A stretch of 64,000 nucleotides of DNA, taken from NCBI GenBank assembly GCA_041490445.1, contig JBGPTF010000003.1, forward strand, positions 62,001 to 126,000, in the 5' to 3' direction. The DNA is from JBGPTF01 sp041490445. GTDB taxonomy: Bacteria > Acidobacteriota > Terriglobia > Acidiferrales > UBA7541. The notes under the pieces were generated by a model that had not been told where the DNA came from, ran no database searches, and saw only the letters and a list, made by a program, of their open reading frames with translations. The position numbers were made by a program, and so were the translations under genes. Of the stretch, positions 33,162 through 43,700 are shown one piece after another; the stretch's first letter is position 1, and each line of letters opens with the position of its first letter.

Positions 33162-36038
33162 TTGACCACATCCGTGGCCGCACGCGGAAAATACTTTCTG
33201 CACACTTTAGTTCTCGGCGCCGGGGTGTACCTCCTCCTCTCCGGTGCACCGCCGGTTTTCGCGCAACAAACTCCAGCTCGGTCGCAGGCGATCATCCAGC
33301 GCATCGACTTCGTCGGAAACCGCCGCATCGCGCGCGCCACGCTTCTCGCGCGCATCTTTTCCCGGGTCGGCGACACCTACAATGAAGACGCATTGCGCCG
33401 GGATTTCCAGGCCCTCTGGAACACCCAGTTCTTCGAAGATATTCGTCTTGAAGTGGAGGACGACAAGGACCGCCCGGACGGAAAGATCGTTGTCTTCTAT
33501 GTCCTGGAGCGGCCCATCATCCGCCGGATCGAATACAAAGGAAACAAGTCGGTCTCGGAATCCGACATTCTCGAGCGGTTCAAGGATCGCAAGGTCGGGC
33601 TATCGGTCGAAAGTCAGTTCGATCCCACCAAGGTCAAGCGCGCCGAAGTCGTCTTGAAGGAGCTTCTCGCCGAGCATGGCCGCCAGTTCGCTTCCGTGAA
33701 ACCGACCTATGAGCGCATCTCCGCAACGAACGCTGTGAAACTCGTCTTCAATATTGATGAAGGCCCGAAGGTGAAGGTCGGTCAGATCATCATCCAGGGC
33801 AATCATGCTTTCTCCAGCCGGAAAATTATCCGAGTTATGCGGCATTCACGACCGATTGCGATCCCGCTGCTGATTGGCGACTTCCCCATCTGGAGCAAGA
33901 CCTACGACCGCCGCAAGCTCAACGAAGACTTGGAAGTCGGCATCCGCGGACTCTATCAGGACAACGGATATTTCAAGGTACTGGTCAAAGACCCGGTCTT
34001 GAAAATGGTCGACATCGATCGCTCCGGACTACCCGGTCCTTGGCCCTTGGTGGGGCGCAAGCACAGCAAGCGGACCAATATCACCATCCCCATCGAAGAG
34101 GGCGAGCGCTACAGCATGGGCAAGCTGATCGTTCGCAGCGCTGATCCGGACCAGCCGTTGTTTTTTAAGGCCGAGTTTTTAGAAACGGCGTTTCCCCTGA
34201 AGGCGGGAGAGGTTTTCTCGGCCGACAAGATCCGTAAGGCCCTTGAAAACTACCGCAAACTCTACGGCGAGTACGGCTATATTGACTTCACACCACAGCC
34301 GCTCTTCGATGTTGACGACGCCAGGAAGGTCGTCAACCTGACCCTCGAATTCGACCAACAGAAACAGTTCTTCATCCGCCGGATCGAATTCGCCGGGAAC
34401 ACCACCACGCGCGACAAGGTCATCCGGCGAGAACTCCTTCTCAACGAAGGTCAGGTGTTCAACAACCGCCTCTGGGAGCTCAGCATTCTTCGATTGAATC
34501 AGCTCGATTATTTCGACCCGATCAAGCCGGAAAATGCCGAATTGAGGCGCAACCTCAAAGAAGGCACGGTGGACATCCTGCTGAAGGTCAAGGAAAAGGG
34601 CAAGCAATCCATCGGCCTGAACGGGGGAGCCAGCGGCATCGGGGGCAGCTTCATCGGCTTCTCGTATCAGACAAACAATTTCCTGGGCCTCGGCGAAACG
34701 CTCACGTTTTCCGCTCAATTCGGTGATCGCCAGCGAAGTTTTATCTTCGGTTTCACCGAACCATACCTTTTCGACCGGCCCATCTCGACCGGATTCACCA
34801 TTTTCTCCAGCCGCTTTGATTACAACCAGGCCCGTGAGACTTCGATTCTGCTCGGCCAGCAAGTAGCCATCAATCCGGCGATTGCCCAGAATTACAACCA
34901 GGACCGTAAAGGATTCTCGGTCTTTGCCAGTTATCCTCTTCGCCGTTTTGCCTTCACGCGCGTGGGGATCACCTACGGCTGGACGACAAGCAACATCACC
35001 GCCTTCAGCCAGGCTTCGCAATTGCTCTTTCAGACGCTGGAGTTCCGCAGTCTCGGCGGGCCCTCGCAACTGCGCGGCATCCAGTCCAGCAAGATCTCTC
35101 CGACGATTACCTACAGCACGGTTAACAGCCAGGTCAATCCGACCGCCGGCAAAAGCTTCTTCTACGGTCTCGGTGTGGAAGGCGGGGTGTTGCAGGGCAA
35201 CGTGAACACGATCACGAACAGCTTCGAAGCCAAATGGTTCCATCCCATGAATAAGAAGCGCAACGTGCTGGCCTTGCGATTCCTTGGGGCAATGGCCAGC
35301 GGCTACGGCGGCACGGTGCTTCCCCCGTTCAATCGGTTCCTGCTGGGCGGCGAAGACACCGTCCGCGGCTTCGATTTCTTCACGATTTCGCCCTGGGCGT
35401 TCATACCGACTACAACCACCACCAGAATCTTTTACCAGGACCCAACCAAGTTGGATGGAGGCGGGAAACCGATCTTGCAACAGATCAATGTTCCGATATT
35501 GCAATATGTCGCCACTCGTCCGGGCGGCGACTACGAAGCGGTCGGCAACATCGAGTACCGCATTCCCATCGCCGGGCCGGTGAGCGCTAGCGTTTTCGGC
35601 GACGCCGGGCTGGACGGGATTCTGCGTCCCGGACAGCTGCAGCTCGATCAGGGAGCACTGACACAGCTCCAGCAGCAGTATCCAAACCCGGATTTTCCCA
35701 ACACCATCATCAACAAGCGCCTGCAAGTGGCTTCCGGGTCGAATTTCAAGCCGCGGACTTCGGTAGGCGCCGAAATCGTGGTGCAGTTGCCGATCGTGAA
35801 CGCGCCGTTCCGCTTTTATTACGCCTACAACCCGACGAGGCTCACCACCACGATCACCCAGCCGCGTGGCGCATATTTCCTGAGTGACCAGCAAAAGCGA
35901 TCGCTGCCCCCGGGTGTGTTGCAGGCGCAAATCGTCCCGCAACTGAATACAATATTGGATTTTCAGGCTCTGCGCATTCCCTCGTCGCTGTTCGAGGCCA
36001 AGCACACTTTCCGGTTCACCGTGAGCCGGACGTTCTGA
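33162..36038 (+). CDS. bamA: Outer-membrane assembly factor BamA
   Basis: 958 residues, longer than E. coli BamA (810). Signal peptide LGAGVYLLLSGAPPVFAQ, then POTRA domains (IIQRIDFVGNRRIARATLLA, IIRRIEYKGNKSVSESDILE, KVGQIIIQGNHAFSSRKIIR, FFIRRIEFAGNTTTRDKVIR), then the Omp85 beta-barrel from about residue 490 with RGFDFFTISPW-type loop and terminal strand HTFRFTVSRTF ending in Phe, as barrel proteins need. An insertion with a basic patch lies in the third POTRA region (LVGRKHSKRTN). TTG start with GGGGGAG upstream. Central component for inserting outer-membrane proteins. Confidence 0.95.
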   Translation: MTTSVAARGKYFLHTLVLGAGVYLLLSGAPPVFAQQTPARSQAIIQRIDFVGNRRIARATLLARIFSRVGDTYNEDALRRDFQALWNTQFFEDIRLEVEDDKDRPDGKIVVFYVLERPIIRRIEYKGNKSVSESDILERFKDRKVGLSVESQFDPTKVKRAEVVLKELLAEHGRQFASVKPTYERISATNAVKLVFNIDEGPKVKVGQIIIQGNHAFSSRKIIRVMRHSRPIAIPLLIGDFPIWSKTYDRRKLNEDLEVGIRGLYQDNGYFKVLVKDPVLKMVDIDRSGLPGPWPLVGRKHSKRTNITIPIEEGERYSMGKLIVRSADPDQPLFFKAEFLETAFPLKAGEVFSADKIRKALENYRKLYGEYGYIDFTPQPLFDVDDARKVVNLTLEFDQQKQFFIRRIEFAGNTTTRDKVIRRELLLNEGQVFNNRLWELSILRLNQLDYFDPIKPENAELRRNLKEGTVDILLKVKEKGKQSIGLNGGASGIGGSFIGFSYQTNNFLGLGETLTFSAQFGDRQRSFIFGFTEPYLFDRPISTGFTIFSSRFDYNQARETSILLGQQVAINPAIAQNYNQDRKGFSVFASYPLRRFAFTRVGITYGWTTSNITAFSQASQLLFQTLEFRSLGGPSQLRGIQSSKISPTITYSTVNSQVNPTAGKSFFYGLGVEGGVLQGNVNTITNSFEAKWFHPMNKKRNVLALRFLGAMASGYGGTVLPPFNRFLLGGEDTVRGFDFFTISPWAFIPTTTTTRIFYQDPTKLDGGGKPILQQINVPILQYVATRPGGDYEAVGNIEYRIPIAGPVSASVFGDAGLDGILRPGQLQLDQGALTQLQQQYPNPDFPNTIINKRLQVASGSNFKPRTSVGAEIVVQLPIVNAPFRFYYAYNPTRLTTTITQPRGAYFLSDQQKRSLPPGVLQAQIVPQLNTILDFQALRIPSSLFEAKHTFRFTVSRTF

Positions 36039-36089
36039 GCCCGAGGGCGCAATGGAAATAGAGAGTTGCAGCGTTGGGAGGAGACAGTG

Positions 36090-39000
36090 ATGAAAGTGGT
36101 AAAGCTCGGCGCGGTGCTCGCCCTCACCGCATGGCTCATGGGCTGCGGCGGAGGAAATGCAGTCTCCGTGTTGGTCACCGTGACTCCCCCCAGCGTCACC
36201 GTCATCTTTTCCGGCACACAACAATTCACGGTGATCGTGAACGGGTCTTCGAACCAGAACGTGACCTGGGCGGTGAACAACGTCAAGGGTGGGAATTCCA
36301 CCGTGGGAACAATCAGCACGAGTGGTTTGTACAGGGCGCCGGCGACACTGCCGAATCCGGCGGCCGTGGTCGTATCGGCAACCAGCGTCGCCAGTCCGAG
36401 TGCCAGCGCGACAGCCATCGTGACGATCGATTCCGGTATCCGCGTCACCGTCAAGCCCGCCTCCACGACGATTGGCACTTCGGAGACGTTGCCCTTCACG
36501 GCCACCGTGACCGGTACGGCCAATACCGCTCTGACTTGGTCCGTGAATGGCATCGATGGCGGAAACCCCACGGTTGGAACCATCACTTCGGCCGGCGTCT
36601 ACACTGCTCCTGCCGGCGTTCCGAGTCCCGGGACCGTCTCCATCGCCGCAACCTCGGCGGCCGACGCGACAAAGTTGGGCAGCGCGACCGTCACGATCAT
36701 TGCTGGCGCGAATCCAACGCTCAACCAGATTGATCCGCAAACGGCCGCACAGGGTTCCGTCTTCCAGGATGTCTATCTGACAGGCTCGAATTTCCTTACG
36801 ACCACCGTCGCGCAGGTGAATGGCACTTCGGTTCCGACGTCGTTCCTCAGCATCGCGCTTCTCCGCGCCCGAATTCCGGACACACTTTTGACGACAGCGG
36901 GGCCGCTTTCTCTGAGGGCGGCACGCCAGAACGGAAACTTGTCCCTCGCGCAAACATTGACGGTCGTGCCGACGCGGCCGGCCTTGATTTCGTCCACGCG
37001 GGAGAGCACTCCGCAAAGTGGAACTTCGTTCACGCTGGGATTGACCGGGGGGTACTTTGGGACTTCGACCGCGCCGGGAGTGACGGCCGAATTCAACGGC
37101 CAGTCCCGCTTGTCTTCCGTTGTGAGCACGCGCCAGTTGAATGTGGCGCTGCAAGGGAATCCGGACCTTCTGCAGGCCGGCCTGTTCCCCCTCATCGTGC
37201 GGAACCCGAGCGTGTCTCCGGGAGCACCGGCAGTCTCTTCCTTGAATCTCGCAGTCGAGCCGGCTGGCGGCACCGTCACGACGAATACGCTGACGGTCGG
37301 CTCCCAACCGAGCGCCGTAGCCATCAACACCGCCACGAACGTCGCGATCGTTGCGAATCGGGGCAGCAATTCTGTCTCGGTTATCGACCTGGGTACGAAC
37401 GCGGTCACTTCGCTGGCCGTCGGCTCCGGCCCGACGGGCGTGGCCGCGGATAACGTCCGCAACATCGCCGCGGTGGTGAACAGCGGCAGCGGCACTCTTT
37501 CCGTCGTAAATCTTGCCGGACCTTCGCTGCTGGTGACGCTCCCGCTGCCCTCTGCGACAACGCCGTTTTCGATTGGACTCAATCCGCTCACCGGCCGCGC
37601 ACTCGTGGCCAGCGCTGCGTCGAACACGGCGACGGTTGTTGATCTCAGCACGCCCGCAAGCCCGGCAGTTGTCAGCACGGTGAACATCAGCACCGGGCCG
37701 ACTCCGGCGATTGCCATCGAGCCGCGGCTGAATTGGGCGATCGTGACACCGGGCGGCTCGGGAATCCTCTCCATCGTGGACCTGGGGCGGCCGGCAAGCG
37801 GGACGGATGCCGGGCGCGCACCGTTCGTCGTGGCGACGCTGAACGCGGCCACGAGTACTCGCGGGATCGCGCTCAACACCGAGACCGAGGAAGCGGTGCT
37901 CACCGATCCGTCGAGCACGCTCGTCAGCCAATTCAGTGTGCTGGACCAGAATGTCACCGGCTTCACGCTCGACAATGGTGAAGTCGCCGTGGCCGTGAAT
38001 CCGCTGACAAACATCGGCGTTCTTGTAAATAGTGTCACGAACATCGCGACGGTCGTGGATTTGCGGACCCGGCTAACCCTGACGACTGCAGTAGTGGGAA
38101 CGGCGCCGCAGGCAGTCGCCCTCGATCCCGCAAGCAACGTGGCCGTGGTGGCGAATACCGGAAGCAGCCCCGGCACCGTTTCGATTCTCTCGCTCGGCAG
38201 CCTTCGCCCGTTGCACATCACGCAGACCAGTCCGGCAACCACGTTCACGGCTGCGGCGCCTTGCGGCGCTGCACCGCCGCTCGCGCTCCAGGTGATCGGG
38301 AACGGATTCAACAGCGGGTCAGTGGTACGGCTCGACGAAACGCCGCTGCCTCTGGCGAACATCACGTTCTTGAGCAGCCGCCGTTTGACCGCATCCATTC
38401 CGGCTTGCATGCTCACCTCGGCGCGCCGATACATCGTGGACGTGCAGAACCCGGACACAACCGTCTCGAACACGACGGACTTGACGGTCATGCAAGCGAT
38501 CGCGGTCGGCACCGCGCCGCAGAGCGTCGCTCTCGACACCGAGCACGGACTGGCCGTGGTGACGAATTCCGGCTCGAACAGCATCTCGCTCGTGAACCTC
38601 TCCACGGGCGCGGTGGCCGCTTCGCTTTCGGTCGGGGTGAACCCACAAGGCGTCGCTGTATTGCCCCTGCTGGGCCGCGCCATCGTCTCGAACAATGGAA
38701 GCAACACCGCGACCATCGTGGATCTGCTCTCGAAACAGATCCTGGCAACCATTCCCGTCGGCACGAATCCCCTTGGGGTTGCGATCAACCCGAACACTGG
38801 CGTCGCATTCGTGGCCAACAGCGGTTCGAACAACGTCACTTCCATCCGTCTGGATACGCTCACCGGGGGAACCGTGATTCCGGTGGACCAGCGGCCGGAG
38901 GCGCTGGCCGTTGACACGACTGATGATTTACTGGGCGTGACGGCGACGACACAAAACACGGTGGACTTCATCAATATGACCACCAACTTCATCGTCGGGC

Positions 39001-39365
39001 GCCTCAGCAATTTCCAGGGGCCAACGGGCCTGGCGTTTGATCCTGTTTCCGGCTCGTTCCTGGTGGCGAACAGCCTCCAGAACAATCTGAACAGCATCAA
39101 CCCCCTCACGCTCGTCTCGACGCCGATCGGCGTGGGCATCAACCCTTCCTCGGTGGATTACAATTTCCAGAGTGGTGAACTGGTGACCGTGAACAGCCTG
39201 AGCCGCACGGTCTCGGTGATAGATTTTCAGGGACAGCGCGTGCGTGCGGTCCTCGGGATTGATGGTTCGACGCAGTTCTCGGTGGCGATTGACCCGCAAA
39301 CGAACATCGCGTACATCGCGGACTCGCGCAACAACCGTCTGCTGGTTGTGCCCCTTCCGAGGTAG
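36090..39365 (+). CDS. Lipoprotein with Ig-like/IPT and YVTN-type beta-propeller repeats
   Basis: 1091 residues from ATG 36090 (GGGAGGAG upstream). Lipobox LTAWLMGCGGG (Cys about 20). Then Ig-like/Big_2 units (VTVTPPSVTVIFSGTQQFTV, VKPASTTIGTSETLPFTATV), IPT-like units (LNQIDPQTAAQGSVFQDVYL), then many YVTN/beta-propeller repeats (PSAVAINTATNVAIVANRGS, NSVSVIDLGTNAVTSLAVGS, PQGVAVLPLLGRAIVSNNGS). Such proteins are common surface or periplasmic lipoproteins in this phylum; function unknown. Placed between bamA and skp, it interrupts an otherwise standard outer-membrane assembly pair. Confidence 0.85.
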   Translation: MKVVKLGAVLALTAWLMGCGGGNAVSVLVTVTPPSVTVIFSGTQQFTVIVNGSSNQNVTWAVNNVKGGNSTVGTISTSGLYRAPATLPNPAAVVVSATSVASPSASATAIVTIDSGIRVTVKPASTTIGTSETLPFTATVTGTANTALTWSVNGIDGGNPTVGTITSAGVYTAPAGVPSPGTVSIAATSAADATKLGSATVTIIAGANPTLNQIDPQTAAQGSVFQDVYLTGSNFLTTTVAQVNGTSVPTSFLSIALLRARIPDTLLTTAGPLSLRAARQNGNLSLAQTLTVVPTRPALISSTRESTPQSGTSFTLGLTGGYFGTSTAPGVTAEFNGQSRLSSVVSTRQLNVALQGNPDLLQAGLFPLIVRNPSVSPGAPAVSSLNLAVEPAGGTVTTNTLTVGSQPSAVAINTATNVAIVANRGSNSVSVIDLGTNAVTSLAVGSGPTGVAADNVRNIAAVVNSGSGTLSVVNLAGPSLLVTLPLPSATTPFSIGLNPLTGRALVASAASNTATVVDLSTPASPAVVSTVNISTGPTPAIAIEPRLNWAIVTPGGSGILSIVDLGRPASGTDAGRAPFVVATLNAATSTRGIALNTETEEAVLTDPSSTLVSQFSVLDQNVTGFTLDNGEVAVAVNPLTNIGVLVNSVTNIATVVDLRTRLTLTTAVVGTAPQAVALDPASNVAVVANTGSSPGTVSILSLGSLRPLHITQTSPATTFTAAAPCGAAPPLALQVIGNGFNSGSVVRLDETPLPLANITFLSSRRLTASIPACMLTSARRYIVDVQNPDTTVSNTTDLTVMQAIAVGTAPQSVALDTEHGLAVVTNSGSNSISLVNLSTGAVAASLSVGVNPQGVAVLPLLGRAIVSNNGSNTATIVDLLSKQILATIPVGTNPLGVAINPNTGVAFVANSGSNNVTSIRLDTLTGGTVIPVDQRPEALAVDTTDDLLGVTATTQNTVDFINMTTNFIVGRLSNFQGPTGLAFDPVSGSFLVANSLQNNLNSINPLTLVSTPIGVGINPSSVDYNFQSGELVTVNSLSRTVSVIDFQGQRVRAVLGIDGSTQFSVAIDPQTNIAYIADSRNNRLLVVPLPR

Positions 39366-39458
39366 CTGGACCCGGGAGGGGAGCCAACCGGTTTGGCAGG
39401 CCGGGCATCGGAAGAGAACAGGTGGCAAGGTGTCCAACGCAGAAGGGCCTGAATGAGA

Positions 39459-39488
39459 TTGACCATTCGCAAAGCGGACGGCTATAAT
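39459..39488 (+). promoter_or_regulatory. Promoter of skp
   Basis: TTGACC (39459-39464), 18-bp spacer, TATAAT (39483-39488). Predicted start near 39495, 36 nt before the skp ATG, with AAGGAG in between. Gives skp expression independent of the upstream lipoprotein gene. Confidence 0.75.
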
Positions 39489-39530
39489 CGCCGATTTGCA
39501 ATCCTCAGAATTTGGAAATAAGGAGTGAGA

Positions 39531-40172
39531 ATGAAGATCCGAAACGCAGCGACAGCTTTGGCGGCCCTGGCGGCACTGTTCCTGGTCCCCGCGGCACGCG
39601 CACAGGGAACCGCGGGAGCCCGCCCGGCGAGCGAAGCGGCGACGCCGAACAAAGTGGGCGTGATCAATATCCAGGTGGCGATCACCAGCACGGCGGAAGG
39701 CAAGCAAGCCTCGGCGGAACTGCAATCGCAATTTGCGCCGCGTCAGGCCGAACTCGAGCACCTCAGCAAGCAGATTGACGATATCCGGAGCCGCCTGCGC
39801 GCCGGACAGACCACGCTCAGCGACGACGAGAAGAGTCGGCTGGCCCGCGAAGGCGACTCGCTGACGAAATCGCTGCAGCGCAAGCAGCAGGATTTCCAGG
39901 ACGACACGAACGAGGCGCAGCGGGAGGTGGTGGATCGCATCGGGCGGAAGATGCTCGAAGTGATCGACCGGTACGCGCGCGAAAACGGCTACGCCGTGAT
40001 TGTCGACACGTCGGCGCAAAACACGCCGGTGATCTACGCGTCGAACCAGGTTGACGTGACGCAGGAGATCATCCGGCTCTACGATCAGGCGAACCCGGTG
40101 AAGAGTTCGCAACCGGCCACGCCGCGGCCTGCCACACCGCGTCCGGCTTCGAACAAGCCGCCGCAGCAGTAA
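39531..40172 (+). CDS. skp: OmpH/Skp-family periplasmic chaperone
   Basis: 213 residues. Signal peptide (ATALAALAALFLVPAARA), then VGVINIQVAITSTAEGKQAS opening the Skp fold; a long coiled coil (about 65-140, PRQAELEHLSKQIDDIRSRL, LTKSLQRKQQDFQDDTNEAQ) forming the tentacle; and AREN GYAVIVDTSAQNTPVIYAS closing the barrel. A Pro/Ala/Thr-rich tail (ATPRPATPRPASNKPPQQ) is added. Carries unfolded outer-membrane proteins to BamA. ATG 39531 preferred over GTG 39525 because AAGGAG would overlap the latter. Confidence 0.9.
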   Translation: MKIRNAATALAALAALFLVPAARAQGTAGARPASEAATPNKVGVINIQVAITSTAEGKQASAELQSQFAPRQAELEHLSKQIDDIRSRLRAGQTTLSDDEKSRLAREGDSLTKSLQRKQQDFQDDTNEAQREVVDRIGRKMLEVIDRYARENGYAVIVDTSAQNTPVIYASNQVDVTQEIIRLYDQANPVKSSQPATPRPATPRPASNKPPQQ

Positions 40173-40187
40173 CCGTTTTTGCTCTTC

Positions 40188-40226
40188 GGGCCTCTTCCTC
40201 GCGCGGGGGAGAGGCCCTTTTTGTTT
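40188..40226 (+). terminator. Rho-independent terminator after skp
   Basis: Stem GGGCCTCT (40188-) with AGAGGCCC (to 40217), extended by G-C/G-U pairs around a GCGC loop, followed by CTTTTTGTTTT. Closes the envelope-assembly run that began at lysS. Confidence 0.88.
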
Positions 40227-40699
40227 TGCTTCAGGCATCCCGCCTGCCCGATTCCTTGTGAAGACGCAAAGAGCGCTTCGCGGGTGGCCGGCCTCGGCTG
40301 GGGCCGGGTTTCGCCTTCTCCTCAAAAAAGTGCATTTTTGTTGCGGTTTGGCGCGACTCCATCCGTTTGTTTTCAATCGGTTAGAAGCGATTCTGTTTGG
40401 AAAAGTGTTGCGATTAGAAACTGGGGGAGGGGAGAGACGACTGAAGGAAGCAAAGGAGTTAGGGGAGGCATAGGACTCAAGAGTACGAGGCGAAACGATT
40501 GTGACGGGAGGCGTTTCAGCAGAGTTTGAAGCTGAGTGCCTTGGGCCGCGAGGTTTGCGGCTACGGGGCGGAGGCGTCTGTTCGTCGTGGTGCATGGGAT
40601 ACGGTAGCACGTTGTCGGCGAGATGCAAGTCGCAGTGCGTGTGGACATGGGGCTGGCAATTGGAAAGATAGGTTTCAGGTCGTAGGTGAGCAATTTGTA
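40227..40699. other. Gene-free stretch of about 470 bp
   Basis: No open frame with convincing codon use on either strand; no tRNA, IS end or att-like direct repeat seen. Base composition falls from GC-rich towards AT-richer on the right, continuing into the restriction-modification gene, so this is the likely left border of the accessory stretch. Confidence 0.5.
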
Positions 40700-40705
40700 T
40701 ATAAT
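40700..40705 (+). promoter_or_regulatory. -10 hexamer TATAAT of the restriction-modification gene
   Basis: Perfect TATAAT within TATATAAT, only 8 nt before the ATG at 40714, with no Shine-Dalgarno between. Transcription would start at or next to the A of the ATG, i.e. a leaderless mRNA. No good -35 at 16-18 bp. Confidence 0.5.
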
Positions 40706-40713
40706 CGGGGCCG

Positions 40714-43700
40714 ATGCCTTTCAAGGAATACCTCGCTGAAATCCAACGGAATCTCAAAGGCGGTCAATCTACAGAGCCTTCGTACTACCCCGCTCTGAAG
40801 GCTCTGCTGGAATCACTCGATCCATCGATCACCGCAGTTACGAATCCGAAGAAGACTGCCCACGGATCACCCGATCTCAGCATTAGACGGAAGAGACGCA
40901 TCCTTGAATTTCCGGTGGGGTGGATCGAAGCAAAGGAGATAGGCGAAGACTTAGACAAGATCGAAAAGACGGATCAGATCAAACGTTACTTGAATCTTTC
41001 GAACCTTGTCCTGACTGACTTCCTGGAATTCCGCTGGTACGCCGACGGCGAGCGCCGTTTGGTAGCGCGGTTAGCCAGTGTTCACGGCAAGAAAGTGACA
41101 GTCGAGCAAGGAGGCGAAACAGGAGTCCAAGACCTGCTCAAGGGATTCCTCCAACACCAAATTCCTCCCGTTCGCGGCTCTCGGGAGCTTGCTCGTCGGA
41201 TGGCCAACCTGGCCCACTTTATCCACGACGCGATCTTGGTTGCGTTCGAGAGGGAATCTGATCGCGGCAGGCTGCACAGACAACTTGAAGCCTTCCAGAA
41301 CGCTTTGATCCCCGACCTCAAGCCCGAGCAATTTTCCGATATGTACGCGCAGACCATTGCTTACGGTCTTTTTGCTGCCCGCTGCCAGTCGCCCCAGGCG
41401 AACGGCGGTTTCACGCGGGCCAGCGCGGCTGAACTCATTCCGAAAACCAATCCATTCTTGCGAAAGCTATTTCAGGTGATCGCTGGAGTTGACCTGCCAG
41501 AAACCATCCGCCCATTCGTGGATGATCTCGTTGCGTCATTGCGCGGGACCGATGTCGGGTCTGTTTTGGCTGACTTCGGCAAGCGCGCCGCAAAGGAAGA
41601 TTCGGTCGTCCACTTCTACGAGGATTTTCTGCAGGAGTATGACCCCAAACTCCGTGAACTTCGCGGGGTCTATTACACACCCGAGCCGGTCGTGTCTTTC
41701 ATCGTTCGCTCAATTGATCATCTGCTGAAAACCGAATTCGCCAAGCCTCTGGGGCTCGCGGACAAGGATGTGCTTATACTCGATCCCGCGTGTGGGACAG
41801 GGACGTTTCTCTACTTCGTAATTCGGCAAATTTATCAAGCGTTGATCGAAAAGGGGCAGAAAGGCCAGTGGAACAGTTACGTCTCGGAAAACCTGCTCAA
41901 GCGAGTGTTTGGCTTCGAGCTTCTCATGGCTCCCTACGCGGTAGCCCATCTCAAGCTGGGCTTGCTACTTCAGGAATTGGGCTATCGATTCGACGCCGAT
42001 GAACGGCTCGGCATCTACCTGACAAACAGCCTGGAGGAGGCCGTCAAGAGATCACAGCAAGTCTTTGCCTTCGCGGATGCCATCACGGATGAAGGGATCG
42101 CCGCGCAAAAGATCAAGCGCGACCAAAAGATTATGGTCGTACTTGGCAATCCGCCATACTCCGGACACTCGGCCAACCGAAGCTACGTGGACCGAACCGT
42201 CGAACCGGGGGAAGCTTATACAGTTGTCGTAGGTGGGCCTTTACCTGAGCAGCAATCTGTGCAACGGAGAATTGCGAAAAGAAGAATGAACATTCGCGAG
42301 AAAACGTTCATCGGCTCGCTTATCCAGGACTATTTCAAGGTGGACGGCAAACCCCTTGGCGAGAAAAACCCGAAATGGCTTCAGGATGATTACGTCAAGT
42401 TCATCCGCTTCGGCCAATGGAGAATCGAGCGCACAGGTTACGGTATTTTGGCGTTCATTACGAATCACGGCTACCTGGACAATCCAACGTTTCGCGGGAT
42501 GCGCCAGCAACTAATGCGGACATTCTCCGAAATCAGCGTCCTTGACCTTCACGGTAGCAGCAAAAAGAAGGAGTCGGCCCCTGACGGCTCGAAGGACGAA
42601 AACGTTTTTGACATTCAGCAGGGAGTCGGCATCGGGGTCTTCGTTAAGAAACCTGGCGCAGCAGGCCCGGCGCAGGTTCGGCACGGCGATCTCTGGGGTG
42701 ACCGAGAGAGCAAATATAAGAATCTGTTCAAGATGGATTGTGATTCGACAAGATGGGAAAAACTTGAACCATCCTCACCGAATTACCTCTTTGTACCACA
42801 GTCCACCGACCTTTTAGCTGAGTACGAGAAAGGTTGGAAGGTGACCGAGATTTGCCCATTGAACGCGATCGGGCTCAACTCTCATAGAGATGACTTCGCA
42901 ATCGCATTCGAGCAAGCCGTGCTGCAAGAGAGGATAGATGATCTGATTTCAGATCGCCTTGAGGATGACGACCTGCGTCTCAAATATGGACTTAAAGATA
43001 CAGCCGATTTTAATTTCGCCCGCACGCGACAAACACTACGTCAGATGAAGCGACCTCACGACTTAATTGTGCCCTGCATATACCGTCCCTTCGACTACCG
43101 ATTTGTCCTTTACCATCCTGAGATTCTGGACAGACCGCGGCCCGAGCTAAACTCCCATTTTATCGGTCATCAAAACATCGGGCTGGTTACAACGCGACAG
43201 ACGCGGGAGCCATTTGCGGCCTTGGTGGTGGATAGAGCTTGTGGGCAGCACAAGATAGTTGCGCGATACGATGGCTCTTCAGTTTTTCCACTCTACCTTT
43301 ATCCGTCGCAAGACCGCATTAGGTTCGCAATTGAAGGCAAGGCGGCCAACAACCAAGAAATCCGTCACGCAAACCTCAGCACAGAGTTCGTGGGGGAAGC
43401 AGAGGCCAAGCTCGGTCTAAAGTGTTCTCCAGAAGGGCACGGGGATTTGGTAAGAACCTTCGGGCCTGAAGACGCACTTAACTACATCTATGCAATGCTG
43501 TATTCATTCGCTTTTCGCCAAAGGTACAGCGAATTTCTCAGGGCCGATTTCCCCCATGTGCCATTGACTTCTGACAAACACCTCTTTTCAGCACTGGCAA
43601 GTAAAGGCGCCGACCTCGTCTCGCTGCACCTGATGGAATCGCCGAGCCTCTCTCAATTCATCACCCGTTATGAGCAAAAGGGCGGCCACCTGGTCGAAAA

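Noticed and set aside
34179..37931. Very long minus-strand open frame (about 1250 codons) opposite bamA and the lipoprotein
   Set aside because: Arg/Gly/His-rich translation with no domains. It mirrors the codon pattern of two convincing plus-strand genes, so it is a GC-rich antisense artefact.
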